A stretch of 64,000 bases of DNA from Mycteria americana (lineage: Eukaryota; Chordata; Aves; Ciconiiformes; Ciconiidae): NCBI RefSeq assembly GCF_035582795.1, contig NW_027445653.1, forward strand, positions 372,001 through 436,000. The letters are read 5' to 3'. The position numbers and the translations under genes were made by a program. The notes beneath the pieces were generated by a model. The model did not search any database. It saw only the letters and a list, made by a program, of their open reading frames with translations, and was not told the DNA's origin. Position 1 is the stretch's first letter, and each line of letters opens with the position of its first letter. Shown here in pieces: positions 53,850-64,000 of this stretch.

Positions 53850-54607
53850 AGGAGGAGGAGGGCACATATTGGCAGAGACCTCATGAAACCCCAGAAGGAC
53901 AAATGGCAGTTTCTGCCCCTGCAGGGGCCTCACCGTGGTGATGGCACAGGCTGGGTGCTGCCTGGCTGGGAGCAGCCCTGTGGGAAAGGTCTTGGTGGGC
54001 AGGGAGCTGGACAGGAGGCAGCCGTGTGCCCTGGCAGCAGGGGAGGCCAGCAGGGTCCTGGGCTGTATGACCAGGAGCACGGCCAGGATACCGAGGGAAG
54101 GGATTCTCTGGAATGTTCCATCCAGAATTCACATCCCCAATTCAGGAAAATATTGGCAAGCTGGAGAGGGTTTAGCAAAGGGCCCTCAGGACAGCCAGGG
54201 ACTGGAGCACTTTGCCTGTGAGAAGAGGCTGAGGGAGCTGGGCTTGTCCAGCCCAGAGAAGGGAAGGCCGGGGAGCCTCACCCCATCCTGCCAGAACCTA
54301 TGAGGAGGTCATGGAGAATGCAGAGCCAGGCTCTTCACCATGGCACATTGTAGCAGGACAAAAGACAATGGGAGGAAGGTGAAGGAGGAGAGGTTCAGCC
54401 AGGACATAAGGAAAGCTTTTTTTCCCCATGAGCTCTTGCAAGTCCTGGAACTCACCCAGAGAGGTTGTGCAGTCTCTGTCCTTGGGGGTTTTCCAACTCA
54501 GAGTGAATCAAGCCTTGAACAACTTGGTCTGACCCTGGTTCTGACAGGTTGCACTGCAGACTTCCTGAGGTCCCTTCCAACCTCAGCTCTCTTATGACCC
54601 TATGATG
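53850..54607 (+). mobile_element. CR1 LINE 3' part, unit 2
   Basis: Counterpart of 23,690-24,448: CACCCAGAGAGGTTGTG and GGTCCCTTCCAACCTCAG, ending TATGACCCTATGATGATG. Confidence 0.85.
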
Positions 54608-57084
54608 ATGTTGGGCCCTATTTTAACTGGACCAGAGCAGATGTTGATGGGTGTGAATGTGCTGTCAGTGACCATCCAAAAAAAACATCTCAAGCAGTGA
54701 AGAGAGGTTGACACCTCAGTGTGACTTGCTCTGGGCAAAGACTGAGGAGTCCTGGGCAGGGAAGGGTTTGGGGGCAAGCAGCTCTGTGCAAGACACAAAA
54801 CAATCCTGTTGTAATGCCTGTCAGATGTCAGTTAATGTCAATAGAAATGAAAGTAAGGAGAACTGAAGAGAAAGAGCCAAAGCAAAGAAATGTGTCAACG
54901 CCCTGTTCAGCTTTATTTCAGTCTTTAGGGGGATTTCCTTTTCTCGAAAAGGAAAGTGTCCATAACTGGGAATGGATGTAGGACACAAATGCCTTCAGGT
55001 ACAGGGACACAGACACCCGGTGCCAGTGGAGATGCCCCGGGAAGCCCTGCCCAGCCTCCACCTGCAGCTTGCAAGGTGCTCTGCTCTGCCACAGGTCCTC
55101 TCTGATAGACGCCAATGCCAGGCCAGCTGCCTGGAAAGGTGCACATGGGTTTTTGTTTGTTTACATTTAAAATAACATACCAGCTCATTTTCTTGAACTG
55201 AATCATTTGAGTACTTTTAAGAAATGGCAATGTTTTCCCACCATGACAGAATGGGAATTTCTTGGAAGTGTGCTAATGGCAGGAGAAGAACTATTGATCT
55301 TCCCCTGTACATGTATTTACGATTCCTCTGTCTATTATGTCATCTCCCTCGTCATTCAGGTGTTCCCACCTCTCCTGATTCAGTAGCCATGCCTAAGGAC
55401 ATCTTTTCCGTAGACTATGTGGATGTATGCCCTTCCCATTGCTCTCAGGTTTCCTCCACCGCTTGCTCTTTGGTACTTCAGATGCCTCTCAACTGTCTGG
55501 TTTCTGCTCTGAGCTTCAGGGACTTAGAAAGTTGCCCCATCTTTCAGAAGTCTAATTAACTCTTTAGTCAACACCTTAATTGTGTTTATATCTATCCTTT
55601 CTTATGTCTCTGTCTCAAAATGTTCTTGTACGGAAATCCCTTGTGAAAGGTGGGCCACGTCAGATGCTGCTTAGACTTGGCATACAGCTGAGGAGACATT
55701 TTTAAACTTTATTAAATTATATCATGTTTAATTTTTGTTTCTTGGCAACGAAGAGAAAGCTTTCTGTGCCTGTGTGCAGCCAGTTCTCTAAGGAAAGCAG
55801 GCGGGAGCTGGTGCAAAGGAGCTGTACCATCCAGCTGCAGCCCTCAGTAGAGAAGTCTGATGTGAGGAAAAGTGATACAAGTCCCAGGTGGCCGATGAGG
55901 GAAGTCGTGGGGTGGGGGAAGTGAGGAGTAAGGTTGTCCTTACAGTGTTGGACCTCCAGGGACTGCTTCTCCTGCCTGTCCAGATGCCTTCAGGAGACCC
56001 TGTGGATCAATAACCATTGTAGAATGCTGCTATCACTTCTTCTATAAACTGAAGGATAGAAAATATCCTTCAAATAAAAAATCCTCCTTTATGAAATCTT
56101 CCTTAAAATCTTCATCATTTGCTACCTAACTGAAACCTCTCCAATTAGGTGTACAAGTCTTGAGGACTTGAAGAAAGTTATGGAAGAGACATGGCTCATT
56201 AGGGCTTTCTGTATTTTAATGAGCCCCATGGCATGTTTGGTGCTGAATCCATGAACTTCAGGTACTGAGAAGAGACTGAAGAAACCTCTCAAGAAGTCAA
56301 AGTCAGAAGCAAAGCCCAAAGTACCTGGAAGCATTAATGGGCCCCTCTGAGGGCCATTACTGACAAAGCCTCCCAAGGGACTCGTTAGAGCAGGTAATTG
56401 GAGGCCATGATGACAGGCAGGCAAAGGCAAAGTGCAGGCAATGCTGATGCTGAGGAAACCCTTGGCTTGTTGGATGAAAGAGGATGGCCGTGCCCTGACC
56501 CCCAGCCCCTGGGAAGGGAGATCCAGTCCCTCCAGTGTGACTCAGGGCTCTTCCTTGGGATGTGGGGAGTGCAATGCCAAGTGAAGGACAATGGTACGAC
56601 ACCTCCCAGTCTCCCCGGGGTGGGTGTGAGGAGGCAATGAGACCCCATTACCATGAGGACGATGTGTCTCCTCTTAGGCCTTTGTGGCAGGGACATCAGC
56701 CATAGCCAAGGGACAAAGACCTAAGTTCTGTCAGGGCCTTTCAGCCTTGCCAGCGCCCTTGGCCATCTGCACCACACGCCTTCCTACACTGTCCCATGCC
56801 TCTGCCTGTTTCCCTGCAGGCTGCAGACACCCAGTGTGCTTCCCCACCTGCTTCTCACCCCAGTATGTCCCTACCTGTGCTGCTGTCTCTCCATCCTCGC
56901 CAGCTGTTCCTTGAAACACAAAGCCATGGGCTGATCCACACTCCCTCTGGGTGACTTTTTGCACCACAGCACTACCTTCAGGATGACATTTCTTTATCCT
57001 GAGGTGCACTCTGGACCTCCACAGCTGCAGCTTCTGGTGGTTTTCCTTTCTCATGCTGTTTCCCACTACGAAAAACAGTGCCAT
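54608..57084. other. Intergenic DNA, no gene seen
   Basis: Counterpart of 24,449-26,929. About 90 bases near 55,297-55,358 have no match in unit 1. Confidence 0.4.
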
Positions 57085-57490
57085 CATCTCTGAAAGCAAT
57101 TTTCAAGCTGTCCCGAGCTACCACTATTCTTCCCTCAGCCTCCACTTCACCAGGCTAAAGAAGCCCTGGTCTCTCAGACTCTCCTCACATCACCACAAAG
57201 CATCTCTTGGCAGACTTTCTCTGCCCACGTAACAGTTCCTCCCCGTTCCTCCAGAATGTGGACCCCCACACTGGGGCACACTACTCCAGATGTGGCCACA
57301 GCAGTGTTGAGTCAAGATGGACAATACCTCCCCTTGCCTAGGTGGCCACACTCCTCCCAGTGCAGCCCAATGTGCTCATGGCCATATTCCTGTGTAGCAC
57401 CACTGCCTGCTATGGCATTCCTAGTAATGCCCAAACCCTTCTCCTTGAGGTTGCTCCTCAGCCAGTCATGTCTGAGCCTGCCTTGATGGA
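57085..57490 (-). mobile_element. CR1 LINE fragment, reverse, unit 2
   Basis: Counterpart of 26,930-27,345 with the same wording (CACCAGGCTAAAGAAGCCC, ACTACTCCAGATGTGGCC). Confidence 0.8.
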
Positions 57491-57494
57491 CGGC

Positions 57495-57795
57495 TGGTGT
57501 GTTTTAACCCTGGCAGACAGCTCTGTCCCACACAGCCGCTCACTCACTCATGACATCCTATGGTATGGAATATCCCTTTGGTCAGTTGGGGTCAGCTCTG
57601 TCCCCTCCCAAATTCTTGTGCCCCCCCAGCCTACTTGCTGGTGGAGTAGCATGAGAAGCAGAAAAGGCCTTGATGCAGTGCAAGCACCGTTCAGCAGTAA
57701 CTAAAGCATCGCTGTGTTATCAGCACTGTTTTGTTCAGAAATCCAAATCACGGCACCATATGGGCTACTGGGATGAAGAATAATTCCACCCTAGC
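57495..57795 (-). mobile_element. Shortened solo LTR, unit 2
   Basis: Counterpart of 27,350-27,655, shared by both units. Fossil. Confidence 0.75.
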
Positions 57796-58329
57796 CCAAA
57801 AGCAGTACAACAGGGTGGTTCTGCCCCCTGATGCAAAACATCAGAAGACCAGAAGGAGAAGATCCCTTCCCTTTGGAAAACTTCTTGAGGTTTCTCTTGG
57901 TCAAACAACAGAGTTTCTCGAGGTCCATTTGGAGTGAAGCTCCACTCTGTCAGAGGTTGATGTGTGTGTGCAGATGGCTCACCTGGCTTGTGGTGCCTCT
58001 AACAAGGTCACAGCAACAGGAATGAAAGGACATGACAGCTAATAAATAATAAGAGGAGAGCATAGTTAAATGGAATTGCAGTGGGAAAGCCTGGAGCTCT
58101 GCCTTGGGATAGATGATGAGCCTGTCGAGAGCTGGTGGGTGGGGATTAGCAGGCAGACCAACATGGGTGACCTTTCAGTGGGTGTCTGTTGTTGACTGCT
58201 TGATCAGGAAGAAGGAGTTGAGGCCTTCTTTAGGGCAGTGGAAGAAGACTCATGTTGTCACTCTTTTTCTACTGGTCTTAGAATTGAACCACCTTGGTTG
58301 GTTCAATTCCTTGCCTGAGGTGCAAGAGA
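57796..58329. other. Intergenic DNA
   Basis: No gene is seen. Counterpart of 27,656-28,179, with small insertions near 58,285-58,325. Confidence 0.4.
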
Positions 58330-59010
58330 TCAAGGCACAACCCACCCAGAAGTCTTCTGGAGGACATCGACGATAACTTCCCAAGCGTGCAGAGATGGGC
58401 TTAGGAAAGGCAAAGCCCAACTCGAGCTGAATCTGGCTAGCAACCTGACGGACAACAAAAAAAATTTTTACACCTACATAAAGAGCGAAAAGAAGACTAA
58501 GGAAAATGTACGTGGTATATGGTCCAGCATATGGAAAATCCCCAGACAGTCAATGTCTTCCTCACCTCAGTCGTTCCTGCTAGGACTGGCCTTCAGGCAC
58601 CACAGGGCCCTGAGACCAGGGGGAAATCTGGAGCAAGGAAGACTTACCCTTGGTGCAGGAGTCTCAGGTTAGGGAACATGTAAACAAAGTGAACATAGCT
58701 GAGCCTATGGGAACTGAGGGGATGCACCCACGAGTGCTGAGGGAACTGGCCGATGTCACTGCGAGGCCACTCTCGATTCTCTTTTAAAGGTCATGGTTAC
58801 TGGGAGAGGTTCCTGAGGAGTGGAAGGAAGCCAGTGTCAATCCTGCCTTGAAGAAGGGCAAGAAGGAGGATCTTGGGAGCTGTCAGCCTGTCTCCTCTAG
58901 CATCCTCCTGGATGTGCTGATGAAGTATCGGTTAGATAAGGGGAAAGTGAGGTGGACTGAGAGCTGACCAAATAACCAGGGCCAGAGGGTTGTGACCAGC
59001 AGCTCAAAGC
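58330..59010 (+). mobile_element. CR1 LINE fragment, unit 2
   Basis: Counterpart of 28,180-28,900: KAKPNSS-type start, then MHPRVLRELADVTARPLSIL and PEEWKEASVNPALKKGKKE are readable in changing frames. Confidence 0.85.
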
Positions 59011-60688
59011 CCAGCAGGAGCTGCATTGCAGGGTACCAAAGCTCGGCCCTCAGTCTGGGAGCTGCCAGCAGGCAGTGCCATTGGCTGCAGCACCCCCGAG
59101 CCCATGAGCAGCAGCAAGTCCTGTTCTGACCATGGAGAGCTGTGCTGGCTGCCAAGGAGCTGCTGGGAGCACTGGGTTGGCACTGCCCACCAAACATTTC
59201 CCCCCCAGGTGTCTCTTGGGTCTCTGCAACAACCACAGTGACAAGGGGGAGAGCCGTGTCCGGCTTCGGGCTGGGGCTGGAATGAGGAGATGGGGTCTGG
59301 AATGAGGCTCCCGGGGCACCTTCTCCTGGCTGTTCATGCAGCGACAAGCCAGGCTGGATATTTGGCCTGAGGGACTCTTCTTGAGGGCCTCCAAGGGCAT
59401 GGGGATGGTCTACAGTTTCCCAAGTTCTCCTCTGTATGCTGAGCCCTGCAGAGGACCCAGGAGAGCTCTTGTCCTTCCTGTGGTCACAGCTGGACACTGG
59501 CAGAGCAGCTTTGTCTTGGGGTAGCTTTTGGGGTACGGGCTGACACACAGGGTGGGGAAGGTTGTCTCAAGGACACATGCTGGTCACAGGGACTGAAGGA
59601 CCACAGCAAAACGATGTGGCTTCTGGGTCAATACTGCCTTCAGTGCAAGCCCTGACACAGGGTCCCAGCCTTCCTTTCCATGCCACCCTTCTTGGGGGAG
59701 GATGGCCCTAAGAGATGGCAAGTGGTGGACACCAATCCTCCTCCAGCCACTTCCCAGGCCTGGTGGAGCACCAAGACAGCAAGGACTTCTGGCTCTGCAT
59801 CGTGAGCATGCTTTAGGATACCCAGATTCTGTGTATTATCTTGGAGTAGCTGAACACCAGCATTTTTCTCTCAGAGGACATTTCCAGCCCTGGTGAGCTC
59901 CCGTCTGATCTCTCCCCATCCCTCCTCTGAGCCAGCCTGGTGCTCCCAGCCCCTTCTTTGTGCTCCGCACAGGGCTCCAAGCTGGCAGTGATGCTCTGCA
60001 GAGCAAGTGGGCTGTGGGACCATGGAGTGACTCCACACTGGCTGTGCTGGTCAGGGCCATCTGGACTGGGCACTGCCAGAAGCTCCTTCCCAGGGGTCTA
60101 AAGCTGTGGAAGGAGCTCAGAGCATTTCTCATGACTCAGGATATTTTCCAGTGTACACATTGAAGCATCCATAAGCTTTTACTGAAGGAGACATGAATCA
60201 CCCTCCAGTCTCCTTTTGCTGATCTTGCTGGGTCCCCACAGCCTCCCCTGGGATGGCAGAGCCCTTGTTTACTTGTGGATACTTAAATATATCACTTTGC
60301 CTTGGGGTGACTCCACCTTGGATGGTCCCTTCTTTTCGGATGGCCACCAGCAGGCACATAATTTCCTTGTAGATGCCCTCTGCTCTCCTGGGGACTGCAG
60401 TTTCCCCTCCAGAAAGCTGGACAGCTTCCATTCAGCTCTGCTGCATGTGGGAGAGCCCTGGGCAGGCAATTTGGAGCCCGTTCACCATCTCCAGTGCCAT
60501 TTGGCACCCACAGCTGAGAGCTGAGTCCATCCCTTACTCCCCAAAACATCTCCCAGTGCCCTTTCCCCGTGAGGCCACTGAGAACCAAGCTCAGCAACAG
60601 GCCATGGTGAGTGCAGTTCCTGGAGCCTAGTCCTGACTTCAGCAAAAAGAAGAGCCCAGCCTTCAGGAGCTGCCATGGGGACACACCA
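59011..60688. other. Intergenic DNA between OR6 and OR7
   Basis: No gene is seen. The LTR that interrupts the matching place in unit 2's left border is absent at about 60,305-60,320. Confidence 0.5.
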
Positions 60689-60694
60689 TTTATT
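60689..60694 (-). promoter_or_regulatory. Poly(A) signal of OR7
   Basis: Minus-strand AATAAA in CTCTGTAATAAATGG, about 170 bases after the stop. Confidence 0.6.
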
Positions 60695-60863
60695 ACAGAG
60701 ATGCTCCTCAGGAAGCCAGCTCTGACACCGCGATGACACATTGTCCAAAGGTAGGTACAGCCAGGCCACGCTTCTGGAGATGCAGGATGAATACAAATAT
60801 CCCTGTATGACCATGATCATCATGGGAAAAACTATAATTAACCAGTGAGGAGAGATGGGCAGC

Positions 60864-61799
60864 TTACTGCTGCTGAAGGTGAAAGCATTGAATTTGTTTT
60901 CTCAGGGCATCCTTGAGCTCCTGGTTCCTCAAGCTGTAGATGAGGGGGTTCACTGCTGGAGGCACCACCGAGTACAGAACAGCCACCACCAGATCCATGG
61001 ATGGAGAGGAGATGGACGGGGGCTTCAGGTAGGCAAACAGGCTAGTACTGACAAGCAGGGAGACCACGGCCAGGTGAGGGACGCACGTGGAAAAGGCTTT
61101 GTGCTGTCCCTGCTCAGAGGGGATCTTCAGCACAGCCCTGAAGATCTGCACATAGGACAGCACAATGAAAACAAAACACCCAAGGGCAAGGACAAAACTG
61201 GTGACAATAAGCCCAACTTCCCTGAGGTAGGAGTGTGAGCAGGAGAGCTTGAGGATCTGGGGCACTTCACAGAAGAACTGGTCCAGGGCATTGCCTTGGC
61301 AGAGGGGTATGGAAAATGTGTTGGCCGTGTGCAGCACAGCAGTGAGAAACCCACTGCCCCAGGCAGCTGTTGCCATGTGGACACAAGCTCTGCTGTCCAG
61401 GAGGGTCCCGTAGTGCAGGGGTTTGCAGATGGCAACGTAGCGGTCATAGGCCATGATCGTGAGAAGACAATACTCAGCTGACATCAAGAAGAGGAAGAAA
61501 AAGACCTGTGCAGCACATCCTGTGTAGGAGATCGCCCTGGTGTCCCACAAGGAACTGGCCATGGATTTGGGGACAGTGGTGGAGATGCATCCAAGGTCAA
61601 GAACAGAGAGGTTGAGGAGGAAGAAATACATGGGGGTGTGGAGGCGGTGGTCACAGGCTACGGCGGTGATGATGAGGCCATTGCCCAGGAGGGCAGCCAG
61701 GTAGATGCCCAGGAAGAGCCAGAAGTGCAAGAGCTGCAGCTCCCGCATGTCTGCAAATGCCAGGAGGAGGAACTGGGTGATGGAGCTGCTGTTGGACAT
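60864..61799 (-). CDS. Olfactory receptor OR7, OR14-like
   Basis: Intact, 311 residues, ATG at 61,799 (MSNSSSITQ). GN 39-40, C95, DRY 119-121, KAFSTC 234-239 and NPLIYSLRN from 284 are kept; the SLRN ending is the form usual outside this bird group. It differs from OR4 in helix 3 (LFLMSAEYCLLTIM), the second loop (CQGNALDQFFCEV), helix 6 (VPHLAVVSLLVSTSLF) and the tail (IQCFHLQQQ). It also has ADMREL in place of ADTREL and TLLDSRA in place of TLLGSRA. OR-a gene of unit 3. Confidence 0.95.
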   Translation of the reverse strand: MSNSSSITQFLLLAFADMRELQLLHFWLFLGIYLAALLGNGLIITAVACDHRLHTPMYFFLLNLSVLDLGCISTTVPKSMASSLWDTRAISYTGCAAQVFFFLFLMSAEYCLLTIMAYDRYVAICKPLHYGTLLDSRACVHMATAAWGSGFLTAVLHTANTFSIPLCQGNALDQFFCEVPQILKLSCSHSYLREVGLIVTSFVLALGCFVFIVLSYVQIFRAVLKIPSEQGQHKAFSTCVPHLAVVSLLVSTSLFAYLKPPSISSPSMDLVVAVLYSVVPPAVNPLIYSLRNQELKDALRKQIQCFHLQQQ

Positions 61800-61934
61800 T
61801 TGCTGCCTCTGGGCATGGGGGGCTGTTGAAGAAGTGAAAAGGAGTAAGAAGTTAGGACAGACTTTTCAAGGAATAAAATGACAATCTTTCATTTTTTCAT
61901 TTTCTTTATATTCTTTTTGATACTCCTGTCCTAC

Positions 61935-61985
61935 CTGGGGAGTCTTCTTCAAAGTTAGAAATCCTCAGCCTTTATATCGTGAGAC
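61935..61985 (-). other. Candidate optional 5' noncoding exon of OR7
   Basis: 51 bases between the acceptor CCTTTGCTACTCAG and the donor GTAGGA, as in OR4. Confidence 0.4.
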
Positions 61986-62264
61986 CTGAGTAGCAAAGGG
62001 TTCACTGTCACTCAGTGCAGGCTGTGGGGAGCTGGTCTATCTATCGGTCTTGTTCCCAGCTGCCCTGTGCTCGTGTGTGCTTCAGTTGGAGGATGATCGC
62101 AGTCGTATCTTCCCCTTAAAAGAAACTGCACCCTGCTGAGAGTAGAGGAGTCTGGACTCAAAGCTCAGATCTCCAAACTTGTTCCTCTTTCACAGGGCAC
62201 CTGACAGTGGCCTCAACACTCCCCTTCTAGGCAAGGACACGCAGGGCACCTTTCAGCTGCCCAC

Positions 62265-62638
62265 TGTCGTGGCTTCACTCAAGTCAGCAACTCAGCACCA
62301 CACAGCGGCCTGCTCACCCTCCCCCCGCGCCCCGGTGGGATGGGGGAGAGAATTGGAAGAGCAAAATTAAGAAAACTTGTGGGTTGAGATAAGAACTGTC
62401 TAATAATTCGGAAAAAGAAAAAATAATATAATAATACTATTAATAGTATTTAAAAAATATAACAAAAAGGAAAACAACAAAAGAGAGATATAGGAACAAA
62501 ACCCAGGGAAAAAAACAAGTGATGCAAATGCTCACCACTCACCGACCAATGCCCAGCCAGTCCCTGAGCAGCGACCGCTACCCCCTGGCCAACTCCCCCC
62601 ACTTTATATACTGTGCATGACATCATATGGTATGGAGC
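62265..62638 (-). mobile_element. Shortened solo LTR in the OR7 intron
   Basis: Same insertion as 32,749-33,354, with the same left junction (GCCCAC then TGTCGTGG), but shorter. Fossil. Confidence 0.8.
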
Positions 62639-63079
62639 CCTGACCCATGCAGCACCCTCTTGACAGCAGAAGGACCCGGCCCGGCCCTGCTGGGGGTCAC
62701 CCCTTGCACCCATATCTTCTCCCCACAGCACTGTGGGGAGCTCCCCGGGCAGGCTGAGTGCTGACCCTGGCACGCAGCAAAGTCCTGTCATGGCAAACAG
62801 CACCCTGGGGTGCAGGGACACTGCTTGGAGCCTGGGGCACCCCTGCCTGCACACCCAGCTTGGCACCCCTGCAGCCATCCATGGGGAGAGAGAGCCATCA
62901 TGCCCGGTCCCTCTCATGGTGCAGCAGGCAGCGTGCTCCTCTGGAGCACGTCCTCTTCCTCCTGCACACCAGAAAAGCCAGGAGACCCATCCTGGCAGGT
63001 CCTACCAGCTGTGACATGTGCCAGGTCTAGGAGACACTTCCAGGAACTCATCTGCATTGCCCTGAAGCCAGAGACTTAC

Positions 63080-63347
63080 CGTGTCAAGGGCTGTGAAGAT
63101 TTCTCCAGCAGTGAGCTCTCACCTCTCCTCCCACCCATGGAGCTCTCTCTCACTCTTCTTGTCTGCCCTCGCTGCCTGCAGGCAGTGCCCTCAGCCCTGC
63201 TGCCCTTTGCAGAGGAGCTGCTCCTGGGCAGAGCTGTCTCTCTGCAGCGCTGCCCGCTTGCCAGGAGCTCCCTCCATGCCAGGAGCCCAGCCCAGCTCAG
63301 CAGCAGAGGACCAGCCCAAGGCAGCACTTTCTCTGCCCCCTCTGGGC
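63080..63347 (-). promoter_or_regulatory. Conserved 5' exon/promoter block of OR7
   Basis: Core at 63,199-63,345. Receptor-sense end CTTGACACG followed by GTAAGTC. It is the intact counterpart of the OR4 block that lost this donor. Carries MEGAPGKRAAL. Confidence 0.65.
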
Positions 63348-64000
63348 TCCCTCCAGGTGTCCCTGGGGCTGCAGGGGAACCTGCTGGGAAACAGGCTGAA
63401 GGCAGCACTCATGTTCCATCCCTCACCTGGGGAGAGACACTTCTTTCCACAAGTGTCATTTCTCCTCTCAGAGACAAAGTTCCATCTAAATATCACCTTT
63501 TTTGGTCTCATTGTTAGACAGGGCTCTCAGACAGTGGCAGGCAGGGATCTCCCTTACCCCTGCTGAGGGAAGGGATTCAGCTGAGTCCATGGAGCATCTC
63601 ATCCTGCGTTTCCATTCCTAGTATTTGAAGGAGACTCAGCTCCCTCCCATGCCTGCCACAAACCCACAGGAGGTGGGATTCCTCTGGCCTCTGTCCAGGA
63701 GTGCACAACATAGGCACCTGCATGGGAGCTCCTTCTCTCAGCTCCCTTGCTAATTAATGCAGATGGAGGGCAGCAGTGAGGTGTTCAGATGCAAATACCT
63801 GGTGACATTGGAGTTGCCAGTGGTGGCCCAAGATACATGCAGGCAACTGCAAGCTCTAACGGAGAAGTTCATAGAGACAGGGCAACATCTTGGGGATCAT
63901 ACATGAGCCTGGTAGGAAATTCCTTTGGCCAAGTGAAATGACAGCTGCTGCCCAAATAAAGGCCAAAAGAACCTTTTCCCACTCAGTATGTTCATGGCAG
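63348..64000. other. 5' flank of OR7, cut by window end
   Basis: No gene is seen. TAATTAA at 63,751-63,757. Nearly identical to 4401-5050 and 35,293-35,950. Confidence 0.5.

Larger units (their letters stand above)
30795..60300. repeat. Tandem segmental duplication, unit 2
   Basis: Second copy of the unit, holding OR4, OR5 and OR6. It differs from unit 1 by point changes, a private LTR insertion just outside its left anchor, an extra LTR inside the OR4 intron, and a shorter central spacer. Identity to unit 1 is patchy: very high around 42-46 kb and 49-50.2 kb, lower at the receptor exons. Confidence 0.85.
61823..63079 (-). other. Predicted intron 1 of OR7
   Basis: The acceptor CTTTTCACTTCTTCAACAG ends before 61,822, 23 bases upstream of the ATG; donor GTAAGTC at 63,079. 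It is much shorter than in OR4 because DNA matching about 33,130-34,570 is absent. Confidence 0.6.
60300..64000. repeat. Tandem segmental duplication, unit 3 (start only)
   Basis: The third copy begins with OR7 and its upstream exon and is cut off by the window end. The last bases match positions near 5049 in unit 1 and 35,949 in unit 2. It shares with unit 2, but not unit 1, the LTR in the first intron, so units 2 and 3 are closer to each other at this gene. A further OR-b/OR-c pair should lie just beyond the window. Confidence 0.85.

Noticed and set aside
58883-59548. 221-codon minus-strand frame, with a shorter relative at 28,727-29,257
   Set aside because: It overlaps a CR1 fragment in antisense, the frame differs between the units, and there is no known domain.

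Overview
This window is avian genomic DNA. The evidence is pieces of CR1 LINEs, bird-type endogenous retrovirus (ERV) LTRs, and seven intact single-exon olfactory receptor (OR) reading frames of the bird-expanded OR14-like (gamma-c) type. All seven frames begin MSN(S/T)SS and carry the OR hallmarks: LHTPMYFFLLNLS, a DRY-type motif, KAFST and NPxIYS. No other protein-coding gene, RNA gene or CRISPR array is visible. Chicken-like or passerine-like origin cannot be decided from the sequence alone.

Layout: the window is a tandem array of a unit of about 30 kb, with two nearly full copies and the start of a third. Each unit reads OR-a (minus), then a composite of CR1 inside an old ERV, then OR-b (minus), then a centre, then OR-c (plus), then CR1 and LTR debris. 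OR-a genes start at 2675, 32283 and 61799 (OR1, OR4, OR7). OR-b genes start at 10468 and 41350 (OR2, OR5). OR-c genes start at 20732 and 50927 (OR3, OR6). OR-b and OR-c stand head to head as the outer ends of a large imperfect inverted repeat centred near 15.6 kb and 46 kb. The inner ends of its arms hold mirror-image remains of an older, unrelated class II OR.

Gene model: every OR has, 1.5 to 2.7 kb upstream in the same relative orientation, a strongly conserved block that ends in a splice donor (GTAAGT in six of seven). A matching acceptor lies 23 to 26 bases before each ATG. I read the block as the 5' noncoding exon and promoter region shared by the family. A second, optional noncoding exon is visible in the introns of OR2, OR4, OR5, OR6 and OR7. 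Poly(A) signals lie about 200 bases after each stop. OR4 has lost the exon 1 donor.

The most striking pattern is a mosaic of divergence between the two units. Flanking DNA is almost identical in places (about 6 changes in 1 kb near 19-20 kb), yet the paired receptors differ at 41 of 309 residues (OR2/OR5) and 53 of 310 (OR3/OR6). The change is abrupt near 20,170/50,250. Either the receptor exons were imported from other members of a larger array by gene conversion, or the pairs have been under strong diversifying pressure in the odorant-binding helices.
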